Below are positions 18,753-27,539 of a DNA stretch of 64,000 nt, one piece after another; positions within the stretch are counted from its first letter, which is position 1; each line of letters begins with the position of its first letter. The notes under the pieces were generated by a model. It did not search any database, was not told the DNA's origin, and worked only from the letters and a program-made list of their open reading frames with translations. This DNA comes from Methanobacterium sp. (GTDB lineage: Archaea; Methanobacteriota; Methanobacteria; Methanobacteriales; Methanobacteriaceae): positions 248,001-312,000 of the forward strand of contig JADFDH010000001.1 in the NCBI GenBank assembly GCA_018263005.1, read 5' to 3'. The position numbers and the translations under genes were made by a program.

Positions 18753-20369
18753 TTAACTTTGTCTTTTTCTATTGATTATAGTATGGATGTTTTCTTTATA
18801 TTTAAAAGCGGCCTCGCCTATACAAACCACTGCCGAAACATCATACTGGATTGCTTTTAATAACCCTTTAATTAGCTGATCTGAATTAGCACCCAGAGTG
18901 CCTTTTTTAAATTCGTGGGGATATTCTGAGGTTAATATAATTTTTTCTGACAGTAGGATTTTTTCATCTGATCCTTTAGCACTTTCTATGAATTTATCTG
19001 CTGCTTTTCGAGCGTAAAATGAAGCCGGTATAATATAATCTGCTAATTTAAGGCTTTTTTTTAATATTACATCATCACCTTCTTCACCTGACTCAGAGGA
19101 TACGGTTATAACCACTGCTATGCTTTCGTATATTTTTTTTAACTCTCCTAGAATGGTTTCCACTCCACCAGGGTTATGTGCGTAATCTATTAATACTTTT
19201 TTATCATCCCACCTTCCTATATAATCCATTCTCCCAGGAACACCTCTAAAATTTTTGACTGCTGTTATAATATCATCTAATGGTATTTTAAAGAATTCTT
19301 TAGCTGCAGCAATAGCAGCTAAGGCATTATAAACGTTGTGTAAACCCATTAGTTGCATTTCAACCTTACGTACTTCATTGGGAGTATGCAGTTTGAAGCT
19401 TTTTTTGGTTATTTCAGTAGCAAGATAGTCTGGGTTTGGCCTTTCCAGTCCACAAGAACACTTATAATATCCCATTCCAGATATGGTCTCATTTAGAGTA
19501 ACTTCTCTTCTGCAAAAACAGGTTTTTTTGCTTATAGTTCCTGTTTTATAATCTACACCGAATGTAATTAGATCTAAAACATCTTTATCATTGATTAATC
19601 CCATTACCGTGGGATCGTCCGAGTTTATGATCAGCATTTTATCCTGGAGATGTTCTACCATTTCCCCTTTTATATGGGCGTAATTTAAAAAATTCTGATC
19701 CTCATTTAGATGATCTGGAGTGATATTGGTGATTATTCCACAGGAGGGCTGGCAGCGTTCCATGATGAATTTCAGATCTCCAGGATTACCAAAGGTACCT
19801 GTTTCCAGGACAGAAACATCACCTTCAAGTCTACATTGCAGGGGAGGTATGTATTCTATGTTGCCCTGAAGTTCATTAAAACCATGTTCAGTTGGTTTTA
19901 GTCCTGCTTGTGAGCATATATGTTTTAAAAGAGAGGTGGTGGTTGTTTTACCATTAGTACCGGTGATACATAAAACCGGTTTATGGGGAGTGATCATAGT
20001 TAGAACATCGTCTACAGATTTGATCTTAAATCTAAACTCTTTAGCAAGTTCAGAAAGGTTTTTATAAAAATTTGAGTTTTTTGATAAACTGGGAGGGGGT
20101 ATGATGTAATCTAGGTTTTGAAAAAATGATTCTGGATGCCCTCCTAAGAATAATTGAATTGGATAATCATGTAGGGTGTACTGGAATGTACATTCATTTT
20201 CTCCTAGAATATCTGTGCCTCTAACTTTCAGTCCATTATCAACTAAAACGCGGGTCACCATGTTTCCTACCACACCACAAACACCGATCACACCATATTT
20301 ATCCTGGGAGTGATTTTCTCTGTATTTGGAAGTATCTTGCTTTATATGTGGCTTTTTATCATTTTTCAT
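18753..20369 (-). CDS. Mur ligase family protein with zinc-ribbon insertion (pseudomurein)
   Basis: ATP-dependent amide ligase of the Mur family, 538 residues. Domains: an N-terminal Rossmann-like part (YGVIGVCGVVGN), a central ATPase with P-loop CITGTNGKTTTT, and a C-terminal ligase domain with VLIDYAHNPGGVE. Around residue 280 a four-Cys insertion (C-F-C, then C-S-C some 20 residues later) looks like the zinc ribbon of bacterial MurT. In Methanobacteriales such ligases build the pseudomurein peptide; which amino acid is added cannot be read from sequence. It is the fifth gene in the minus-strand run ATP-grasp, MraY-like, three Mur ligases. AGGTG lies before the ATG. Confidence 0.9.
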   Translation of the reverse strand: MKNDKKPHIKQDTSKYRENHSQDKYGVIGVCGVVGNMVTRVLVDNGLKVRGTDILGENECTFQYTLHDYPIQLFLGGHPESFFQNLDYIIPPPSLSKNSNFYKNLSELAKEFRFKIKSVDDVLTMITPHKPVLCITGTNGKTTTTSLLKHICSQAGLKPTEHGFNELQGNIEYIPPLQCRLEGDVSVLETGTFGNPGDLKFIMERCQPSCGIITNITPDHLNEDQNFLNYAHIKGEMVEHLQDKMLIINSDDPTVMGLINDKDVLDLITFGVDYKTGTISKKTCFCRREVTLNETISGMGYYKCSCGLERPNPDYLATEITKKSFKLHTPNEVRKVEMQLMGLHNVYNALAAIAAAKEFFKIPLDDIITAVKNFRGVPGRMDYIGRWDDKKVLIDYAHNPGGVETILGELKKIYESIAVVITVSSESGEEGDDVILKKSLKLADYIIPASFYARKAADKFIESAKGSDEKILLSEKIILTSEYPHEFKKGTLGANSDQLIKGLLKAIQYDVSAVVCIGEAAFKYKENIHTIINRKRQS

Positions 20370-20451
20370 AAAAAATTACACCTACGATGGTGTTCATTGA
20401 ATATTGGAATGCTTTTTTAGTAAATATTGAATCCTATTTTGTATTTTATTA

Positions 20452-21876
20452 TTAACTGTATTTGTCACATCCCTTTTCAATTCCCTGTAACATTTTTGTT
20501 TTCAAGTCTTGATAATTGGTTATGGCTCCGGGTCCCACGTGTAAAATGGTATCACCGGGATTAGATATTTTAATGGACATTTCTCCAGCTATGATCATAT
20601 TTTCCACGGGTATTTTTTGACAATTAACCTCTCCAATACCATTTAAGACTTCTTGGGCAGCAGACATATTTACTCCTCCCAGTGTTTCATTATATCCACT
20701 GGAAATGACTGTATCTGCATATTTACCTATGACTTCGCCGATTTTAAATTTATCACGGACTGTGGATGTATCTGGATTATCAACCAGCACCACCAGTTTG
20801 CCTTTGGAAAATTGCTCCAATGTGGAAACCAGTCCTTCCGGAACAAAAGCAGCATCAAAATGTATCTCTCGCCCACAATACTTTCCTAAATATTCCATAT
20901 GTCCGGCAATTCCTTTAAATAATCTTAAACCATCCGAGATAATATTCTGATCCATGCCGTAGCAAAGAGCCACAGATGAAGCGGCTGTAGAATTTTCAAA
21001 GTAATATCCCTTCAATTTGAAAAGAGATTTGAATGAACCTTTAGTTTCGTCTATAGTTAAATCTTTAAAACTGGTTAAATCATAATCGATGATTAGATGT
21101 TCATTTTCTAGATGGCTTGTTACATTACACTTATTTTCTTTGGTACAGTAATAGATGGTGTCATTCCTTAATGGCTCTAGATATTCCCTGCACTGGGGTG
21201 TGGAAATTAATATTTCACTGGAATTAGCAATAAAAAGCTTGCGTTCGGCATATTTTTCTAACGAATCTTCAAATTCATCAAGATGCTCTGGGTAAATATT
21301 GGTTAAAACTCCTATTTTTAATTTAACCTGTGACATCAACCGGGAAGTTCCATGGGGAAGTTCAAAGACAGCAACATCATTTTTTGTATGCTCTTGATTT
21401 ATTATATCCTGGATGATCACTTCACTTAAAAGGTTTCCATGACGGCTGGAGCATTTCCAAACCTTATATCCGCCAGCTTCAAATATTTTAGAGATAATAT
21501 GGGTGGTACTGGTTTTACCCAGGGTCCCTGTAACTCCAATAATATCAATATTAATTAATTCATTTATAATTCTGGAGATATATTCATGCTCAATGATTTC
21601 AAGACCAGATAGGTTTACCTGTTCTCTTATAAAAGATTCTGATGGTATGGTGGGGGATAGATATGCTGAATCAAACTTATCTAACTCTAAAGGTATATCA
21701 ACGCCTAGATTTAGCTCCACTCCTTCTTGTTCCATTTGTAAGAGTATTTCCTGATATTTTTTAGGGAATTCTCCCAAGTTTTTCTGGTCTATTATCTGAA
21801 CTTTATAACCGATATAATTCAGAATACGGGCAACAGGACGGCCAGCGTTGCCCGCTCCGACTACTATGCTTTTCAT
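20452..21876 (-). CDS. Mur ligase family protein, MurD-like (pseudomurein)
   Basis: Second Mur ligase of the cluster, 474 residues. It has an N-terminal NAD-like fold (SIVVGAGNAGRPVARIL, as in MurD), a central ATPase whose P-loop reads GVTGTLGKTSTT in place of the usual GTNGKTT, an ELPHGTSRL segment and a C-terminal domain with LVVLVDNPDTST. The P-loop Asn is replaced by Leu, but the Lys and Thr that bind phosphate and Mg are retained. Substrate unknown: pseudomurein peptide synthesis is the contextual inference, while a CfbE-like role in coenzyme F430 synthesis, another MurD-like methanogen ligase, is an alternative. Confidence 0.87.
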   Translation of the reverse strand: MKSIVVGAGNAGRPVARILNYIGYKVQIIDQKNLGEFPKKYQEILLQMEQEGVELNLGVDIPLELDKFDSAYLSPTIPSESFIREQVNLSGLEIIEHEYISRIINELINIDIIGVTGTLGKTSTTHIISKIFEAGGYKVWKCSSRHGNLLSEVIIQDIINQEHTKNDVAVFELPHGTSRLMSQVKLKIGVLTNIYPEHLDEFEDSLEKYAERKLFIANSSEILISTPQCREYLEPLRNDTIYYCTKENKCNVTSHLENEHLIIDYDLTSFKDLTIDETKGSFKSLFKLKGYYFENSTAASSVALCYGMDQNIISDGLRLFKGIAGHMEYLGKYCGREIHFDAAFVPEGLVSTLEQFSKGKLVVLVDNPDTSTVRDKFKIGEVIGKYADTVISSGYNETLGGVNMSAAQEVLNGIGEVNCQKIPVENMIIAGEMSIKISNPGDTILHVGPGAITNYQDLKTKMLQGIEKGCDKYS

Positions 21877-22024
21877 AATTACTCAAATCAATATATTTTT
21901 TTAATAATTAAAAATTCATTTCTTATTTCATATCATGAGATGATGATTATAAATTCTAAATTCTTTAAGATTTTACTGATATAAAAATAATCACTCAAAA
22001 AATTAGCCATTATCGAAAATAATA

Positions 22025-23452
22025 TTATGTAACTAAATTATTATACATTTTTTTTAACAATTCTCTGGCAGGATCCATCCCTTGGGCACCAATTAATAAG
22101 ATGGTATCTGTTTTTTTAGAATTTTCCACAGAGAATCTAAGTGCATCGATTAATCTCTCAAAAAAGACATAATCCAATCCCCGATCATCGAGGACATCGG
22201 TGAAAACTTTTTTCTCAGAGGTTAATACTCGGTTGGCATTATCAACAACCTCCTGACTACTGGTGATTATCAAGAAGTGGTTGATGTTATTTAAACCATC
22301 CGCAACGGCTTCCGCATTAACTTTATTAATAATATCACCTCTAGACCCACGAATAGCTGAAACTAGATATAGTTTACCCTTTGATTGCTGAGCGCAACTT
22401 CTTATGGTTGCCCTTATACCATCTGGGTTGTGGGCGAAATCATCAATTATAAGTGGATTTTTAGATATAACAGTGAACCTCCTTTCCAGCGGATGATATG
22501 ACGAAACGGAATTGGCGATAATTTCAGGTTTTATATTTAAAGATAATGTAGTCTGAACTGCTGCCAGTGTATTGGAAATAAAATGGGGACTTTTAAATGG
22601 CAATTTGCTTTCAGGAATAATTAAATTATCCTGTTTGAATATTCCTTCTGCACGGAATTCAACAGGGGATCCATTACCAAAAAATTCTACTTTAGAATAT
22701 GAAGGCACTAAGTCGGCCATTTTTTTAATTAAAGGATCTTCATTATTTAAGATGATATATTCGCCTTCGAATCCTATTAAAGCTCCTGATATTTCTTCAT
22801 ATGCTTCTTCGATGGAGTTTACCAGGCCAATATGATCCAAAGCCACATTGGTTAAAACTATTATCTGGGGGTTTATAGTATGGGTCATTAGATGGGCGTG
22901 GTCTTTCATAATCCTATCCATCCATCCTTGAACCTCAGATACCTCAATTACCAGGGCTTCTATTTCACCTTGAAACTCAGCAATCTGTTTAGCCACCATA
23001 GGGTCTATCAGGGTGTTGAATTCCGATTGGGAGTCTGTGTTGGTATATGTGCTGTAACCGGCTTCCTTTAAAATGTTGTATATCATGTGGGTGGTGGTGG
23101 ACTTTCCATTGGTACCTGTAACCACGATACGCAAGGTGTTACTGGCGAATTTATCTAAAGCCCATTTAAGAGCGAATGCATTGGCTAATTCTATCTTATC
23201 ACATATTATTAGGGGTAGATTTAAGTCTCTAGCATGATCAATACCTTTTTTAGAGATATTCTGGGTAATAATACAGGAAACTTCCTTTTTTGAGGCTATT
23301 TCCACACCCATTTCATCAAAACGATGTCTTATTACCACATCACCTTTATGGGAATCTTTTAATATATTAAAAATACCATGAATAGGAATATCTTCCCCAA
23401 TAAGGTTTCCTTTTATTTGATCAGCTAAATAGGAAGTGGTAAGTGATTTCAT
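22025..23452 (-). CDS. Mur ligase family protein, MurE-like (pseudomurein)
   Basis: Third Mur ligase, 475 residues. An N-terminal MurE-like substrate domain (LTTSYLADQIKGNLIGED) precedes the ATPase with P-loop VVTGTNGKSTTT near residue 112. A VIEVSEVQGW segment and LTNVALDHIGLV follow, and the C-terminal domain has PLIIDDFAHNPDGIRATI. This fits the pMurE-type pseudomurein ligases known from Methanobacteriales. The gene begins 24 bases after the MraY-like gene ends. AAAGGA precedes the ATG. Confidence 0.9.
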   Translation of the reverse strand: MKSLTTSYLADQIKGNLIGEDIPIHGIFNILKDSHKGDVVIRHRFDEMGVEIASKKEVSCIITQNISKKGIDHARDLNLPLIICDKIELANAFALKWALDKFASNTLRIVVTGTNGKSTTTHMIYNILKEAGYSTYTNTDSQSEFNTLIDPMVAKQIAEFQGEIEALVIEVSEVQGWMDRIMKDHAHLMTHTINPQIIVLTNVALDHIGLVNSIEEAYEEISGALIGFEGEYIILNNEDPLIKKMADLVPSYSKVEFFGNGSPVEFRAEGIFKQDNLIIPESKLPFKSPHFISNTLAAVQTTLSLNIKPEIIANSVSSYHPLERRFTVISKNPLIIDDFAHNPDGIRATIRSCAQQSKGKLYLVSAIRGSRGDIINKVNAEAVADGLNNINHFLIITSSQEVVDNANRVLTSEKKVFTDVLDDRGLDYVFFERLIDALRFSVENSKKTDTILLIGAQGMDPARELLKKMYNNLVT

Positions 23453-23476
23453 TTGACAAAATTTCCTTTAAAAATT

Positions 23477-24559
23477 TTAGAAAAGCTTATAAAAATATAA
23501 TGTTACTGAACAGATAATTATAGTACTCAGCCAGTATAAAGCAACAATTTTTCCCTCAGATAATCCTTTATAATGTAATGTGTGATGTAAAGGTTCTACA
23601 GGTAGCTTTATTATACCAGAACGATGCATCAGACTAATTATAACAGATATGATAGGCACAGCTATAGCGATAACTGCGAAGATGATAACATCCCCCAGTA
23701 CAGCAGCGGCAGCGTAGAAACCTCCTAAAGCGAAGGAACCGGTATCTCCCATAAATATGGAAGCTGGAATTTTATTAAAAACCAAGAATCCGAAACAAGC
23801 ACCAGAAAGTGCGAGAAAGGCTACTGAGATTTCTAATCGTCCAGTTAAAAGGGAAAATATTGCGCAGGCTAGAGAAGCTATTCCCATAACCCCAGAAGCC
23901 AGACCATCCATACCATCGATTAGATTAACAGCATTAATAGCCCCTATAACTCCGATTATGGCTATGGGGATGGCAAAATAACCTACTTGATAACCGCTGA
24001 GTGTAAAAGGTACTGCGCCGGATAGCACCAGGAAAAGAGAGATCATTATCTGGGAGAGTATTTTCTGAGTTTCAGTTACCTCACTTTTTATAGGTATCTC
24101 CCGGATTATCTTCAATTTATTCTGATTTAAAAGTTCATCTACATCCTTTTTTGCTTTTGGAGTGGCTACTCTCGCTTCCTCACCGGGTTTTAAGATTAAT
24201 CTTCCTAATTCAACACTATGGGCACTGATATTTTTAGCTACCTTCTGAAATTCCTTTGTTTTCAGGCCTAAAAGGTCATCGAATAAGCCGATGATGGATG
24301 CTACCAGCGTCACCCCTACAGTTATAACTAAAATCTTATTTTGATAATATATGCTCAATATAAGTAGTATTCCCAGGAGTAATGCCAGCCCGCCCATGGT
24401 TGGTGTTCCTTTTTTATGGCTGTGTTCAGATACTATTGGGTTGTCGGTTATATTGGCACTGATGAGGGTATTCCTGACAAAAGGTGTAAATAACACCACT
24501 GATATAAAAGCGATTAAAAAGGGGGCAATTGTAATTAAAAAATCCATATCAATATTCAA
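23477..24559 (-). CDS. MraY-like glycosyl-1-phosphate transferase (pseudomurein)
   Basis: Polytopic membrane enzyme of the MraY/WecA family that moves a sugar-1-phosphate onto a polyprenyl phosphate. Catalytic motifs: GLFDDLLG (Mg-binding Asp pair), NAVNLIDGMDGLASG, SIFMGDTGSFALGG, and the late PVEPLHHTLHYKG which corresponds to the His motif of MraY. About 50 hydrophilic residues (from KEFQKVAKN through IKSEVTETQK) separate the second and third helical blocks, longer than I expect for the family. I prefer the TTG at 24559, five bases after GGTGA; GTG at 24571 and ATG at 24547 are alternatives. It sits between the ATP-grasp and MurE-like genes. Confidence 0.9.
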   Translation of the reverse strand: MNIDMDFLITIAPFLIAFISVVLFTPFVRNTLISANITDNPIVSEHSHKKGTPTMGGLALLLGILLILSIYYQNKILVITVGVTLVASIIGLFDDLLGLKTKEFQKVAKNISAHSVELGRLILKPGEEARVATPKAKKDVDELLNQNKLKIIREIPIKSEVTETQKILSQIMISLFLVLSGAVPFTLSGYQVGYFAIPIAIIGVIGAINAVNLIDGMDGLASGVMGIASLACAIFSLLTGRLEISVAFLALSGACFGFLVFNKIPASIFMGDTGSFALGGFYAAAAVLGDVIIFAVIAIAVPIISVIISLMHRSGIIKLPVEPLHHTLHYKGLSEGKIVALYWLSTIIICSVTLYFYKLF

Positions 24560-24731
24560 CAAATTCACCACTAATTCTTTCTTTATAGGGATTATAGGAT
24601 AATAAACATATTTTTTTTATCACTTAACTAATACTCTTAAACATATTTTTTATAACTCTTAAATAATACTCTCAGATAAATTTTAAATCACTTTTAATAC
24701 TTTCTAGATCTATTTTTTTTGAATTTAATCT

Positions 24732-25892
24732 TTATGAATGTTCCATTTTAAGATTTTTTAAGATTTCATAGGCAAACTCAATATTTCCTGCCCTAACTGT
24801 TATTCTACTGGCCTTCTCAGGACCATGTATTATATATGGTTTTTTAGGTGTTAAAATTTGTTTCTCAATATGATCATCAGGGAGTGAGATTTTTATATCT
24901 TGAATTTTGGCACTATTTTCATTGCTTTTTATTTTTAATGGCATTTCCAAAGAGGAATAACTTTTCATCTCATTTTCAATTTTCTTTGGATCCCATTCAC
25001 CTAGGGCCATGTTCACCAGCTGATGCATGGGGTTAATATTTGATGAGCAGAATGTTAAAAATCTGGTCCCACTGGGTCGGGTATTAATTTCCAGGGTGTT
25101 TATCTCTTTTTCCTCCTGATTGAATATGAATTCTACTTCTGCTGTGCCGTTAGCATCTAGAAGATCCATCACTTTTTTTGCTGTATTTCTCAGCTCCCCA
25201 TAATTTAAGTTTTCCATGTTCACTGGCGCGGTTCTTATCTTTTCCAGAGGATGTGTTCCCTCCAGGGTAGTATCTCCTTTATAAACACCTACTAGGGGTA
25301 CAGATTTATCTTCCCATCTTAGGACTTCAACAGATATTTCAGCTCCATGGATAAAATTTTCTACCAGGGCGTTGGGGAATAATTTTAAATAGTCCTCTGT
25401 ATCTTGGGGAGTTAAGGCAATTTTCACACCCACTCCTCCCTGACCCTCAGGCTGTTTTAGTACCACCGGATACTTTAATAATGATTTGGATTTTTCATAT
25501 TGACTTTTTGATATTTCTGTAAAGTTTGAGGTTTTTATATCATTATTTATAAGAAAATTTTTGGTTTTTATTTTATCTGTGGATATTTCTGTGGCATGAA
25601 TTCCGGAAGCAACTACGGGCAGATCATATTGTTTTTCTAATTTCTCCTTCATTCTGGCCACTTCGGGAAGGGGTATATCAATTCCTATGAGGGGGACAAC
25701 TGCATCTACATCTTTAGACAGTGCTAGTTCGATGGGACGGTCCATTCCTCTGGGTACTATATGGTATTCGTCTGCTAATTTAAGATTGGGAGATTCGGGG
25801 CTGGATTCTGATAATATTGTTTCAATTCCTCTGGATTGAGCATATCCAGCTACTTCGTTAAAGAGTCGGGCTCCGATAAATAAGATCTTCAT
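24732..25892 (-). CDS. ATP-grasp protein, CarB-like (pseudomurein cluster)
   Basis: A 386-residue ligase with the ATP-grasp fold, resembling a half of carbamoyl-phosphate synthase large subunit. The N-terminal part (KILFIGARLFNEVAGYAQS) is a Rossmann-like domain; ATP-grasp elements include YPVVLKQPEGQGGVGVKI, LVENFIHGAEISVEVL and the Mg-binding TLEINTRPSGT. CarB-like ATP-grasp genes accompany Mur-ligase and MraY-like genes in pseudomurein loci. It is the first gene of the minus-strand run and probably couples an amino acid or amine by acyl phosphate chemistry; substrate unknown. Confidence 0.88.
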   Translation of the reverse strand: MKILFIGARLFNEVAGYAQSRGIETILSESSPESPNLKLADEYHIVPRGMDRPIELALSKDVDAVVPLIGIDIPLPEVARMKEKLEKQYDLPVVASGIHATEISTDKIKTKNFLINNDIKTSNFTEISKSQYEKSKSLLKYPVVLKQPEGQGGVGVKIALTPQDTEDYLKLFPNALVENFIHGAEISVEVLRWEDKSVPLVGVYKGDTTLEGTHPLEKIRTAPVNMENLNYGELRNTAKKVMDLLDANGTAEVEFIFNQEEKEINTLEINTRPSGTRFLTFCSSNINPMHQLVNMALGEWDPKKIENEMKSYSSLEMPLKIKSNENSAKIQDIKISLPDDHIEKQILTPKKPYIIHGPEKASRITVRAGNIEFAYEILKNLKMEHS

Positions 25893-26332
25893 GATTATCT
25901 TTTTTTGCCTTTTTTACCTAATTATTAAATTGTTTATTTTAAGATTTAAGATTACAAGATAGTTATTTTTTTAATGATAAAGATAATTTTATAATAATAA
26001 ATAGTCTTTAAAAATAATATTTTAAATAATCATTAAGAGGCATGAGATATATTCTTTATTACTTTTGTTTAATAATAGGGGTTAAATTAAGAATTTTATC
26101 ATAGATTTGGGGCAAAGTTTAATAATACGTTATATGGATTATAATCTTTATATATAATTTGAGTTATCTATAAAAAATAAAGAAATCTCTAATCAAGTGA
26201 AAAATTTCAGAAAGTTTTTATATTCTAATTTATAATTTTAGAAAATATTTCAAAATAAGAAAAATGAACAAAAAAAAGTATAGTTTATAGAAAAATTTAA
26301 GATTTCTAAATTGTATTCAGTGAGAGCATATT
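25893..26332. other. Divergent AT-rich promoter region
   Basis: A gap of about 440 bases between the ATP-grasp gene (minus) and a secreted-protein gene (plus). A TATA-like CTTTATATATAATT lies at about 26146-26158 on the plus strand, giving the 26333 gene a leader of about 150 bases. The pseudomurein operon promoter should lie at about 25900-25980. No coding potential or strong hairpin seen. Confidence 0.55.
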
Positions 26333-27031
26333 ATGAAATGGAAAGTTGCAATTATACTGCTAATTATTCTTCTAGCAGGTTTTTTTTATGTAAGTAGTTT
26401 GAATAGTCCTTACACACCAATGGGACGGTTAGGATTTGTTAAAATCTTAAACCCAGACATGTCTCCTGGTAATCCTCATTCTGAACTGGTTGCCCAATAT
26501 GCCCGAGAGAGAGGTTCCAATACAGTTCTGGTTGTACATTTAGCAGGTCATAGGAGTGGTTATCCCTGTTATATGGAGGGTGATGTCCTTATAGAGGAAT
26601 TAGGATTGTTAGATAAAGGCGGGTACAGTACCAGTATAAAATGGGATGATGTAATTCAGGGATTCTTATTTGGTATCCCTGACAGCCGTTATGAGTACGT
26701 TTCAGATGGTATAATCTTTGATAATTTAACAGATGCTCTGGCATATCTAGATAATAAAGCAGCTCAAAATGGTCAGGTAGGGCCTAGATTAATGTTCTGG
26801 CATGGAACAGTCAGAAACGATAACCCTATTATTAATCAGGGATGTGGACTGCCCCTTTATTATAAAATTTGTGAACATTATTACGGAAGGGTAGGAGCAT
26901 ACTACTATACCCTATTAGGAATGATATTCCCCTATCTCAACAGCCCCTATAGAAACTTCGAGATAATGAATTCCGCACAACTACAATATGATTACAATCA
27001 CGGACTATTAGGTCCATTAGTAGTTGATTGA
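26333..27031 (+). CDS. Secreted or membrane-anchored protein of unknown function
   Basis: A 232-residue protein with an N-terminal signal anchor (residues 3-22, KVAIILLIILLAGFFYVSSL) and a soluble exterior part. It has three Cys residues (in SGYPCYME, NQGCGLPL and YKICEHYYG) and several Tyr/Gly-rich segments. The segment MFWHGTVRND and a late DYNHGLLGPL are conserved-looking but I recognise no domain. It is divergent from the pseudomurein run and could serve the cell wall, but this is only inference from position. The ATG follows GTGAG. Confidence 0.75.
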   Translation: MKWKVAIILLIILLAGFFYVSSLNSPYTPMGRLGFVKILNPDMSPGNPHSELVAQYARERGSNTVLVVHLAGHRSGYPCYMEGDVLIEELGLLDKGGYSTSIKWDDVIQGFLFGIPDSRYEYVSDGIIFDNLTDALAYLDNKAAQNGQVGPRLMFWHGTVRNDNPIINQGCGLPLYYKICEHYYGRVGAYYYTLLGMIFPYLNSPYRNFEIMNSAQLQYDYNHGLLGPLVVD

Positions 27032-27074
27032 ACTTAAATTAATTATTTTGGGAAAATATAATTAAAAAATTAAA

Positions 27075-27539
27075 TTAAGGGCATAATAATCTCTGTAATA
27101 ATTTGATCAGATATTCTATGCTCCTTTTAACATCATCTGTTACAGCTTCCACCATTTCGGTTTCTTGAGGTTGGATTCCGATCAGAAGAATATCTGCCTC
27201 TGTGGAGTGTTCCAGGTATCTGATTAAGAATGATAAGGGCATGGCATGGGTTGAAAGGTTATATTGGCTAATTTCCTCTTTTTTTATAATTTTAATATAA
27301 CCGGCTGGTTTTCCCATGCGAGCTGCGTCAATTAGGATGATTTGACTTGGATTTTCTTTTTTTACGAGTCTGGTGAAGTTTTCCGGGACTGTTCCTCCAT
27401 CTAAAACCTTTATATCATTATTTTCCGGGAATAATTCTTCCAGTTTCCTGGCTATTAATGATCCAAGAAAATCGTCCCCACGCAGGGGGTTTCCTATTCC
27501 TAAAATCACCAGCTTCTTCTTATCTTTAAGAAAGTCCAA
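27075..27539 (-). CDS. Hydrogenase maturation protease, HycI/FrcD type
   Basis: Nickel-dependent endopeptidase that trims the C terminus of the large subunit of [NiFe] hydrogenase after metal insertion. The 154 residues contain GIGNPLRGDDFLG, an IDAARMG with the second acidic ligand, and the His ligand in LSTHAMPL. These are the three nickel contacts known in HybD/HycI. A TTG at 27539 is the called start, without a convincing Shine-Dalgarno sequence; it overlaps the end of the methyltransferase gene by 14 bases. Its hydrogenase partner genes are outside the window, but hypA, hypB and nikR are within it. Confidence 0.9.
   Translation of the reverse strand: MDFLKDKKKLVILGIGNPLRGDDFLGSLIARKLEELFPENNDIKVLDGGTVPENFTRLVKKENPSQIILIDAARMGKPAGYIKIIKKEEISQYNLSTHAMPLSFLIRYLEHSTEADILLIGIQPQETEMVEAVTDDVKRSIEYLIKLLQRLLCP

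Noticed and set aside
21938..21993. Possible second C/D box RNA (GATGATGA followed by CTGA)
   Set aside because: No D' or C' boxes, a spacing of about 29 bases and extremely AT-rich sequence; likely chance.
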